Assembly (NCBI GenBank): GCA_025361105.1
Contig: JANYAW010000375.1
Span: 1-9,072, forward strand
DNA length: 9,072 nucleotides
Source of the DNA: Rhodocyclaceae bacterium
GTDB lineage: Bacteria > Pseudomonadota > Gammaproteobacteria > Burkholderiales > Rhodocyclaceae
Direction of reading: 5' to 3'
The position numbers were made by a program, and so were the translations under genes. The notes below the pieces were generated by a model, which was not told the origin of the DNA, made no database searches, and saw only the letters and a list, made by a program, of their open reading frames with translations. Below are positions 1 through 6,523 of the stretch, piece by piece; the stretch's first letter is position 1; every line of letters starts with the position of its first letter.

Positions 1-1790
1 CCAGCAAGAGCTTGAATCTCACGCCGGCCGATCTTAAAGTTCGTCCCGGTGAGTCAGTGCAATTAGGCAACCGCAAAATCGCCACTGACGACGCGACGCG
101 CATGCTGACTTTTTATTACAAAGATAACGCCAGCGGTCAACCAGCCTTTCCAGTGGATTCCTTTTTTGATGTTAAAAGCGGCAAAATTCCGCTCGATAAA
201 TACCGCGACAAAATCGTCTTGATCGGCCCGACTTCAGCCGGCATCGGCAGCGTGTTCGTTACGCCAATCAATGCCAGCATGCCAGCCGTGCTGATGCAAG
301 CGCACGCCACCGCCAGCTTGTTGTCCGAACATTTTTTCATCGCGCCATCGTGGGGACGTTTGGTTGAATTGGGCGTTTTCTTGCTCATCGCCTTGTACCT
401 CATCTTGCTGATGCCACGCCTCAAAGCCGGTGTCGCGGCGGCGATTACGCTGGGCCTTTTGCTGCTATTGTTCGGCACCCATTTTGTGTTGATGACCACG
501 CAATTGATGTGGCTGCAATTGATGGTGCCGGCGACCTTGTTGTTGGTCGGCCATTTGTTGCTCACTACCAAACGCTTCCTGGTTACTGAAGAAGGCAAGG
601 AAAAATCCGACGCGGAATCGGCCGAATCAAATCGTATGCTGGGCTTGGCTTTTCAAGGGCAAGGTCAGCTGGATATGGCTTTCGACAAATTCCGTAAATG
701 CCCGATGGATACGCAGTTGATGGAGAACATGTACAACCTTGCGCTGGATTTTGAGCGTAAGCGTCAGTTCAACAAAGCCGAATCTGTGTTCCGTTTCATG
801 TTTGACTTTGATCCGAAATTCCGTGACTTGGAATCCCGCCTGAATCGTGCCAAGCAGATGTCCGAAACCGTCATTCTTGGTGGTGGCGGTGGCGGTGGAA
901 CCAATGCTAGTTTGCTCGATGCCTCGGGCAATGTTGAGAAGCCGATGCTTGGGCGTTACCAGATTGAAAAAGAACTCGGCAAAGGCGCTATGGGTGTGGT
1001 GTATTTAGGTCGCGATCCGAAAATTAATCGGGTGGTGGCGATCAAAACCATGGCCTTGTCGCAAGAGTTCGATGCCGACGAATTGGTCGAAGTCAAAGAG
1101 CGCTTCTTCCGTGAGGCGGAAACCGCAGGGCGACTTAATCATCCGAATATTGTGACCATGTATGACGCAGGTGAAGAGCACGATCTGGCCTACATTTCGA
1201 TGGAGTTCTTGAAGGGCAAAGACTTGGTGGCCTACGCCAAAGCAGGCAATCAAATGCCGTTGCCGCGCGTGCTGTCCATCGTTGCCCGCGTTGCCGATGC
1301 GCTGTCCTACGCGCATGAAAACAACGTCGTGCATCGCGATATCAAACCCGCCAACATCATGTACGAGCCGGAATCAGATCAAGTCAAAGTCACCGACTTT
1401 GGTATCGCGCGGATTACCGATTCGTCAAAAACCAAAACCGGCATGGTGCTTGGCACACCGAGCTTTATGTCACCAGAGCAACTGGCCGGCGCGAAAATTG
1501 ACGGGCGCTCCGACCTATTTTCCTTGGGCGTGATGCTGTACCAAATGTCCTGCGGCAAGCTACCGTTTGAAGGCGATTCAATGGCGCAACTGATGTTCAA
1601 AATTGCCAATGAGCAGCATCCCGACATCCGCAAATTCAAAGCTGATTTGCCTGACGCATTGGTCGCGGTGATTGATAAGGCGCTGACCAAAGACCCGAAT
1701 ACGCGCTATCAGACTGGTGCCGAAATGGCCAAAGATGTTCGTGCTTGTCTCGCCACTTTGGGTGGTGATAGTGCCGCCAAACCTGCCTAA
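1..1790 (+). CDS. CHASE2-domain transmembrane serine/threonine protein kinase (5' end outside window)
   Basis: Membrane receptor kinase that should phosphorylate Ser/Thr on cytoplasmic partners. The frame is open to the window edge (first full codon at base 3), so the true start is upstream; residues here are counted from the TTG at 12. Residues about 1-110 are the end of an extracytoplasmic CHASE2 sensor (KIVLIG near 67, then TPINASMPAVLMQAHA). Three hydrophobic helices follow at about 117-136, 141-160 and 164-183. Residues about 205-282 look like TPR-type helices, followed by seven glycines at 290-296. A Hanks-type kinase domain starts at G314 with the GKGAMG loop, ATP-binding K345, catalytic HRD 441-443 (HRDIKPANIM), the DFG motif at 462-464 and GTPSFMSPEQ. 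All key catalytic residues are present. There is no PASTA or other domain after the kinase. A PP2C phosphatase gene follows 10 bases downstream, a classic kinase/phosphatase pairing. The ligand of CHASE2 is unknown. Confidence 0.93.
   Translation, partial: SKSLNLTPADLKVRPGESVQLGNRKIATDDATRMLTFYYKDNASGQPAFPVDSFFDVKSGKIPLDKYRDKIVLIGPTSAGIGSVFVTPINASMPAVLMQAHATASLLSEHFFIAPSWGRLVELGVFLLIALYLILLMPRLKAGVAAAITLGLLLLLFGTHFVLMTTQLMWLQLMVPATLLLVGHLLLTTKRFLVTEEGKEKSDAESAESNRMLGLAFQGQGQLDMAFDKFRKCPMDTQLMENMYNLALDFERKRQFNKAESVFRFMFDFDPKFRDLESRLNRAKQMSETVILGGGGGGGTNASLLDASGNVEKPMLGRYQIEKELGKGAMGVVYLGRDPKINRVVAIKTMALSQEFDADELVEVKERFFREAETAGRLNHPNIVTMYDAGEEHDLAYISMEFLKGKDLVAYAKAGNQMPLPRVLSIVARVADALSYAHENNVVHRDIKPANIMYEPESDQVKVTDFGIARITDSSKTKTGMVLGTPSFMSPEQLAGAKIDGRSDLFSLGVMLYQMSCGKLPFEGDSMAQLMFKIANEQHPDIRKFKADLPDALVAVIDKALTKDPNTRYQTGAEMAKDVRACLATLGGDSAAKPA
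879..899 (+). repeat. Polyglycine-coding GGT/GGC run in the kinase linker
   Basis: Seven glycine codons in a row (mostly alternating GGT and GGC, the last GGA) link the TPR-like region to the kinase domain. It probably acts as a flexible hinge. A triplet run of this kind can also change length by replication slippage. Confidence 0.75.
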
Positions 1791-1795
1791 GAGGA
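1791..1795 (+). promoter_or_regulatory. Ribosome binding site of the PP2C phosphatase gene
   Basis: GAGGA lies directly after the kinase stop codon and five bases before the ATG at 1801. It decides the start: the same frame is open upstream to 1717, but that part lies inside the kinase gene and encodes nothing phosphatase-like. Confidence 0.7.
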
Positions 1796-1800
1796 CGATT

Positions 1801-2631
1801 ATGGATATTGCAAACGCATTGGAAATCGTCACCGAAACCAGCTCAGGCATGGTTCGCACGCACAACGAAGACGCGACGCGAACGGTGCCAAGTTGTGGCC
1901 TTGTGGTGCTCGCCGATGGCATGGGTGGTTACAACGCGGGCGAAGTCGCCAGCGGTATGGCAACGGCGGTGCTAGGCAGCGAATTGGAAAAAGCCTTCAC
2001 CGCGAAAAGCCCGCACCTTATGGAAGGCAACCGGTCATGGGCGCAGATACAGTTGGAAGCCGAAATCGCACTGACCAATACTTCAATTTATCAAGCCGCA
2101 CAAAGCCAGCCGCAATACGCCGGCATGGGCACGACCTTGGTCTGCGCGGTGTTTTACGATAACCGCGTGACCGTCGCGCACATCGGCGATTCGCGCATGT
2201 ATCGACAGCGTGACGGCACGCTTGAATGCATCACGCGCGACCATTCATTGCTCGAAGAACAAATCGCGGCAGGAATGATTACGCGCGAACAAGCGCGTCA
2301 CTCGCAAAACAAGAATCTTGTTACCCGTGCGCTTGGTGTTGATCCCAGCGTCGATCCGGAACTTCATGATCATGATGTCTTACCCGGCGATGTTTATCTG
2401 CTCTGTTCCGACGGCCTCAACGACATGGTCGTCGATGAAGAAATTTCGGAGACCTTGGCCGCACTATCGGCTAACCTGCCAGTGTGTGCCAGCCAGCTTA
2501 TCGGCCAAGCCAACGACAATGGTGGTCGCGACAATGTTTCAGTAATCTTGATTAAAGTGAAGAGTGCATTTCCGGCCGCCAGCGGCGGTGAGACATGGTG
2601 GTCTCGCTTGTGGGCATGGCTGACCAAGTAA
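1801..2631 (+). CDS. PP2C-family serine/threonine protein phosphatase
   Basis: A 276-residue metal-dependent protein phosphatase of the PP2C (PPM; Stp1/PrpC-like) family, expected to reverse the action of the kinase encoded just upstream. Motifs in order are RTHNED (E23, D24), ADGMGG with metal-ligand D39, GMGTTLV, HIGDSRMYR with D130, RDHSL, LCSDGLND with D204 and the final RDNVSVIL with D244. These cover the metal-binding aspartates expected in active members, and the length is normal for a stand-alone bacterial PP2C. The ATG at 1801 is chosen for its GAGGA site. The C-terminus has an unusual tail rich in tryptophan (WWSRLWAW near 267-274) beyond the last catalytic strand. This might contact the membrane or a partner, which is inference. 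The gene is co-directional with the kinase and the FHA gene, so the three probably form a phosphothreonine writer, eraser and reader set. Confidence 0.93.
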   Translation: MDIANALEIVTETSSGMVRTHNEDATRTVPSCGLVVLADGMGGYNAGEVASGMATAVLGSELEKAFTAKSPHLMEGNRSWAQIQLEAEIALTNTSIYQAAQSQPQYAGMGTTLVCAVFYDNRVTVAHIGDSRMYRQRDGTLECITRDHSLLEEQIAAGMITREQARHSQNKNLVTRALGVDPSVDPELHDHDVLPGDVYLLCSDGLNDMVVDEEISETLAALSANLPVCASQLIGQANDNGGRDNVSVILIKVKSAFPAASGGETWWSRLWAWLTK

Positions 2632-2651
2632 TTACAGTGTATTCAGTAATA

Positions 2652-2656
2652 AGGGA
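2652..2656 (+). promoter_or_regulatory. Ribosome binding site of the FHA-protein gene
   Basis: AGGGA in the 33-base gap after the phosphatase stop, eight bases before the ATG at 2665. It supports that start codon. Confidence 0.6.
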
Positions 2657-2664
2657 AGATTGAT

Positions 2665-3381
2665 ATGGCGAAGCTCATACTCAGCATGGATAACCTCCAG
2701 CTCAAGGACATTGCGCTCAACAAAGAGCGAACGACCATCGGTCGCAAGCCGCACAATGACATCCAGATCGATAATCTGGCAATCTCCGGCGAGCACGCGG
2801 TGGTGATTACCATCCTCAATGATTCCTTCCTTGAGGACATCGGCAGTACCAACGGTACCTTCGTCAATGGTCAAGCCGTCAAGAAACATTTCCTGCAAAA
2901 CGGTGACACCATCGAGCTGGGAAAATATCGTTTGAAATATGTGAACGATGCGCCACCACCTTCAGCCGCACCCGACTTTGAACGCACCATGATTCTTCGC
3001 CCCGGACAGGTCGTCAGGCCTGCCGAAGGGGTCAGTGACGAACCGAAACCAACACCAACACCAGTACAAGCGCCAGTCGCGCCTCCCCCACCCCCGCCTC
3101 CATCAACAGCCCAAGCCCCGGTCGGTGCGATCAAAGTGCTCACCGGCGGCAATGCGGGCAAAGAGCTAGAGCTCACCAAGAGCCTTACCACGCTAGGCAA
3201 ACCAGGGGTTCAGGTCGCGGTAATTGCGCGCCGTCCATTGGGCTACTTCATCACTCACGTGGAAGGCGCTACTTTCCCTATCGTCAATGGCGTATCGCTC
3301 GATGCACAGCCGCGCAAACTTATCGACCACGACATCGTGGAATTGGCTGGAACGAAGATGGAATTTTTTGTTAAGAGCTAG
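2665..3381 (+). CDS. FHA-domain phosphothreonine-reader protein with Pro-rich linker and second FHA-like half
   Basis: A 238-residue soluble protein, probably an adaptor that docks on threonines phosphorylated by the kinase of this operon. Residues about 1-93 form a forkhead-associated domain: TIGRKPHNDI with G26-R27, then S41 and H44, then GSTNGTFVNG with N63. These are the positions that contact phosphothreonine in known FHA domains. The usual Arg after the conserved Ser is Gly here (SGEH). A linker follows with a short threonine motif (ERTMILRP, T108) and a proline-rich stretch at about 127-152 that includes seven consecutive prolines. Residues about 155-238 again resemble an FHA fold (KVLTGGNAGKELEL, LGKPG, NG near the end, DHDIVELAG). 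That half lacks the GR, SxxH and STNG residues, so it is probably a non-binding or structural FHA copy. No signal peptide or membrane helix is seen. The next gene starts 87 bases later. Confidence 0.9.
   Translation: MAKLILSMDNLQLKDIALNKERTTIGRKPHNDIQIDNLAISGEHAVVITILNDSFLEDIGSTNGTFVNGQAVKKHFLQNGDTIELGKYRLKYVNDAPPPSAAPDFERTMILRPGQVVRPAEGVSDEPKPTPTPVQAPVAPPPPPPPSTAQAPVGAIKVLTGGNAGKELELTKSLTTLGKPGVQVAVIARRPLGYFITHVEGATFPIVNGVSLDAQPRKLIDHDIVELAGTKMEFFVKS
3082..3102 (+). other. Polyproline run in the FHA-protein linker
   Basis: Seven consecutive proline codons (CCT, CCC, CCA, CCC, CCG, CCT, CCA) inside a longer Pro/Thr/Ala linker that joins the two halves of the FHA protein. It is a flexible or extended spacer. 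Known biology says such runs stall ribosomes and need EF-P. Confidence 0.8.
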
Positions 3382-3422
3382 GCCTGTGCAAGGACAACCA
3401 CCTATGACACGCCGTATCACCA

Positions 3423-3448
3423 GCACCGACTGGTGCGACATGTCGACA
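3423..3448 (+). repeat. Overlapping short inverted repeats upstream of the cyclase gene
   Basis: In the 87-base gap before the cyclase ATG there is a five-base-pair stem with a four-base loop (GCACC-GACT-GGTGC, 3423-3436). It runs straight into a perfect 10-base palindrome (CGACATGTCG, 3436-3445), which overlaps an 8-base palindrome (TGTCGACA, 3441-3448). No T-run follows, so it does not look like an intrinsic terminator. It could be a regulator site, an RNA hairpin near the start codon, or chance. The symmetry is directly visible; any function is inference. Confidence 0.35.
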
Positions 3449-3468
3449 CGCAGAAGTTTGATAGCACG

Positions 3469-5694
3469 ATGAAAAAACTTACCGGACCGATAGTGTTGGG
3501 TGTGTTGCTAATGCTCGTTTTGCTGGGGCACTCCGCGCGTTGGTACGAGATAGGGGTAATTAACCATCTTGATGCCATCATTTATGATGCCAAACTGCGT
3601 TTGACCATGCCGGACACGCCGGATGACAAGGTGGTTATCTTGGACATCGATGAACGGTCACTCAGCGAATTAGGCCACTGGCCTTGGGGGCGCGACAAGA
3701 TGGCGCACCTGATGGATCAACTGTTCGATTACTACGGAATTCGGGTGGTTGGATTCGACGTCGTGTTTGCTGAGAAGGATGACAGCTCCGGTTTGGGAAG
3801 TCTTGAGAAAATTGCCAAGAACGACCTGCGTGACGATCCTAAATTTCAGGCAACGTTACGTGAACTTCGGCCGAAATTGGACTATGACGCGCGCTTTGCT
3901 GACGCTGTAAAAAACCGAGCAGTTATCTTAGGGTTTTATTTGTCGAGTAATTCTGAGGGTCACAGCATTGGGGTACTTCCGCCACCGATTGCGCCGCCAG
4001 GCACTTTTGCAAAAAAAGGCGTAGATATTTTTCACTGGACCACCTACGGTGCCAACATCGCGGAATTGCAAAGCGCTGCGGCGGGTGCCGGGCATTTCAA
4101 TCCACTGGTCGATTTCGATGGACTGGCGAGGCGCGTGCCGATGATAGTCGAGTATGGTGGCCAGTACTATCAGTCCTTGTCGCTGGCAATCGTACGCAAT
4201 CTGCTAGGCAAACATACGATTGAGCCTGGCTATTCGGACAGCGACAAGAATGCCTACGGCGCAATGGAATGGATCAACCTAAAGCCTGACACGGGTGGGA
4301 CACTTTCTATTCCGGTCGATGCCAACATTGCAACCTTGATTCCTTACCGTGGCTATGAGAGGACTTTCCCCTATTACTCAATTGCCGACGTAATGAGTGG
4401 GGATCTCAAAAAGGAGGCGCTTGCCGGGAAAATTGCCATCGTCGGCACGACCGCCGGGGGTCTCAAGGATCTTCGAGCCACGCCGGTAGGTAGTACCTAC
4501 GCCGGTGTAGAAATTCACGCCAACATGGTCGCCGGAATGCTGGAGGGCACGATCAAATACAAGCCAGCTTACATCTTGGCAGTAGATTTCATTTTGCTCT
4601 TGTTGGCCGGCACGGCAATGACGATGGTGCTGCCAAGACTTTCACCATCAAAAGCGAGCTTGATGGGACTGATGATGCTCGTCCTGCTGTTGGTGGTGAA
4701 CTTTACCTTGTGGTATCGATTCAATGTCGCGGTTCCATTGGCTGGCGCGCTGGTACTGACAATTGGTCTTTACGCCCTCAACATGTCCTGGGGCTATTTC
4801 GTAGAGTCGCGAACCAAGCGCCAGCTTACCGGTTTGTTTGGTCAGTATGTGCCGCCCGAGTTGGTCGAACAAATGAGTCTCGATCCCGAAAATTACAGCA
4901 TGGCTGGGCGCAAGGCTGAGCTGACTGTGTTGTTCTCCGACGTACGTGGATTTACGACTATTTCAGAAGGCTTGGAGCCGGATCAATTGGCGACCTTGAT
5001 GAATGAATATCTTGGCGCGATGACCATTGTTGTGCGTAAGCATCGTGGCACATTGGACAAATATATCGGCGATGCCATCATGGCGTTTTGGGGCGCGCCG
5101 GTGGATGATCCGCATCACGCCCGAAACGCCACGCTGACCGGTTTGGAAATGCATGTGGCGTTGAAAGAGTTGAACAAGAGCTTGGTCTCGCGTGGTTGGC
5201 CGGATATGAAAATCGGAGTCGGCATCAATAGTGGTCCGATGACCGTAGGCGACATGGGCTCGAAGGTGCGCCAGTCCTACACCGTGATGGGCGACGCGGT
5301 CAATTTGGGTTCACGTTTGGAAAGCATTACCAAGCAATACGGCGTTGGATTTATCGCGGGTGAGTCGAGTCGCGATTTGGTCAAAGACGAATTCGTCTTC
5401 CGTGAACTTGACCGCGTTCGCGTTAAGGGCAAAGATGAGCCGGTCAGCATTTATGAGCCTATCGGCGCGGTGGGTGAAGTGGCACCGGAAATAATGAAGG
5501 AATTGAAATTGTGGAGTCAGGCGCTGACGGCATATCGTAGCCAAAATTGGGATCAGGCTGACGTGCACTTGCTGAATCTTTCACGCATGAATCCGCATTA
5601 TTTGTATGAGATGTATTCAAAACGAATTGGTCAGTATCGCCTCGATCCGCCTGGAGAGGGTTGGGATGGCGTGACCACGTTTGAGACAAAATAA
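3469..5694 (+). CDS. CHASE2-domain transmembrane class III adenylate cyclase
   Basis: A 741-residue membrane receptor that should make cAMP from ATP. The start chosen is ATG 3469 (MKKLTGPIVLGVLLML), because it begins directly with a membrane helix at about 5-22; an in-frame GTG at 3433 would add 12 unconvincing residues. The Shine-Dalgarno is weak (AGAAG at 3452). An extracytoplasmic CHASE2 sensor spans about 30-360 (VVILDIDERSL early, KIAIVGTTAGG from 321, then ATPVGSTYAGVEIHAN). Three helices follow at about 368-388, 396-418 and 420-441. After a linker (FGQYVPPELVEQM), the catalytic domain has metal ligands D491 (FSDVRGF) and D535 (GDAIMAFWG), adenine-selecting K531 and T605 (YTVMGDAVN), and transition-state residues N612 and R616. 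The Lys/Thr pair fits a class IIIb adenylyl rather than guanylyl cyclase. A helical tail of about 65 residues follows the domain. The kinase at the window start has the same CHASE2 plus three-helix layout, so the two may sense related signals. Confidence 0.94.
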   Translation: MKKLTGPIVLGVLLMLVLLGHSARWYEIGVINHLDAIIYDAKLRLTMPDTPDDKVVILDIDERSLSELGHWPWGRDKMAHLMDQLFDYYGIRVVGFDVVFAEKDDSSGLGSLEKIAKNDLRDDPKFQATLRELRPKLDYDARFADAVKNRAVILGFYLSSNSEGHSIGVLPPPIAPPGTFAKKGVDIFHWTTYGANIAELQSAAAGAGHFNPLVDFDGLARRVPMIVEYGGQYYQSLSLAIVRNLLGKHTIEPGYSDSDKNAYGAMEWINLKPDTGGTLSIPVDANIATLIPYRGYERTFPYYSIADVMSGDLKKEALAGKIAIVGTTAGGLKDLRATPVGSTYAGVEIHANMVAGMLEGTIKYKPAYILAVDFILLLLAGTAMTMVLPRLSPSKASLMGLMMLVLLLVVNFTLWYRFNVAVPLAGALVLTIGLYALNMSWGYFVESRTKRQLTGLFGQYVPPELVEQMSLDPENYSMAGRKAELTVLFSDVRGFTTISEGLEPDQLATLMNEYLGAMTIVVRKHRGTLDKYIGDAIMAFWGAPVDDPHHARNATLTGLEMHVALKELNKSLVSRGWPDMKIGVGINSGPMTVGDMGSKVRQSYTVMGDAVNLGSRLESITKQYGVGFIAGESSRDLVKDEFVFRELDRVRVKGKDEPVSIYEPIGAVGEVAPEIMKELKLWSQALTAYRSQNWDQADVHLLNLSRMNPHYLYEMYSKRIGQYRLDPPGEGWDGVTTFETK

Positions 5695-5754
5695 CATAAT
5701 GTTTTACGCAAGCTCAAACCTCGTACAGAGCTATCGAATGATTGGGCAGAAACC

Positions 5755-6522
5755 ATGAAAATTCGAATATTGGGATGCAGTGGCGGCATTGGCGGCCGAC
5801 ATTTGCGCACGACCTCGCTGCTGGTTGACCACGACATTTTGATTGACGCGGGAACCGGTGTTGGCGATTTAGCGATTGCTGAGCTCGCGCAAATCGATCA
5901 CGTATTTATTACTCATTCGCATCTTGACCATACCGCTTGCCTTGCATTCTTGGTCGATACCGTCGGCGAGATGCGTAATCGGCCGCTGACAGTACATGCT
6001 ACCGGCGCAACCCTGGAGATACTTCGTGCGCATTTATTCAACTGGGCGACGTGGCCGGATTTCAGTGAAATCCCGACAGCTGAAAAGCCCTTCATGCGCT
6101 TTTCTGAAATTCGCCTCGGCGAAGTGGTGGTCGTTGACGGCCGTCGCATTACCCCGCTACCAGCCAATCACACTGTGCCTGCAGTGGGCTATCACCTTGA
6201 CGCGGGTACCAGTAGTTTGGTTTTTTCAGGCGATACGGGGCCATGCCCGGCGTTGTGGCATGCGGTTAATCGAATTGAAAATCTCAAATATTTGATTATC
6301 GAATGCGCATTTTCAGATCGCGAGCGACGCTTGGCCGAGTTGTCCAAACATTTGTGCCCGACCATGCTCAAAGAAGAATTGGCGCAATTGCAACGCGATG
6401 CTGAAGTATTCATCACGCATTTGAAGCCCGGTCAAATTGAGCTAACGATGCAAGAGATTGAAGATTGCGTCGGCGAATTCCGTCCGCGCATGTTGCAAAA
6501 CAATCAGCTATTCGATTTATGA
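5755..6522 (+). CDS. Metallo-beta-lactamase-fold hydrolase, probable 3',5'-cyclic-nucleotide phosphodiesterase
   Basis: A 255-residue cytoplasmic protein of the metallo-beta-lactamase superfamily. The two-metal site is complete to the eye: THSHLDH gives H54, H56, D58 and H59, and H139 (NHTVPAVGYH), D160 (SGDTGPC) and H222 (THLKPG) supply the later ligands. H199 (SKHLCP) is a further candidate active-site histidine. Short, single-domain proteins of this type resemble class II cyclic-nucleotide phosphodiesterases and the RNase Z-like branch. It lies between an adenylate cyclase and a cyclic-nucleotide-binding protein, so cAMP hydrolysis is the most economical role. The function is therefore partly context-based; RNase Z or another phosphodiesterase activity is the main alternative. 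The gene starts 60 bases after the cyclase stop at ATG 5755 with only a weak ribosome site, and ends one base before the next start codon, which points to translational coupling. Confidence 0.85.
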   Translation: MKIRILGCSGGIGGRHLRTTSLLVDHDILIDAGTGVGDLAIAELAQIDHVFITHSHLDHTACLAFLVDTVGEMRNRPLTVHATGATLEILRAHLFNWATWPDFSEIPTAEKPFMRFSEIRLGEVVVVDGRRITPLPANHTVPAVGYHLDAGTSSLVFSGDTGPCPALWHAVNRIENLKYLIIECAFSDRERRLAELSKHLCPTMLKEELAQLQRDAEVFITHLKPGQIELTMQEIEDCVGEFRPRMLQNNQLFDL

Positions 6523-6523
6523 C

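Noticed and set aside
137..598. Long open frame on the - strand opposite the kinase membrane region
   Set aside because: It mirrors the kinase gene, which has clear family motifs. The antisense translation shows no recognisable domain and has no ribosome site.
1717..1800. Upstream extension of the phosphatase frame
   Set aside because: It overlaps the kinase 3' end and is not PP2C-like. The ATG at 1801 has a good GAGGA site.
3433..3468. GTG start adding 12 residues to the cyclase
   Set aside because: ATG 3469 begins a typical Lys-Lys plus hydrophobic helix N-terminus, and the extra residues are polar and overlap the palindromes. The weak ribosome site leaves a small doubt.
5671..5700. Possible sigma70-type promoter before the phosphodiesterase (GTGACC, 18-base spacer, CATAAT)
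   Set aside because: The -35 element matches only four of six positions and lies inside the cyclase coding region. A match this weak is expected by chance.
5695..5754. Terminator between the cyclase and the phosphodiesterase
   Set aside because: No stem followed by a T-run is visible in this 60-base gap.
6458..6523. TTG extension of the receptor-rhodanese gene
   Set aside because: It lies inside the phosphodiesterase coding region, and the ATG at 6524 fits the usual tight coupling of operon genes.
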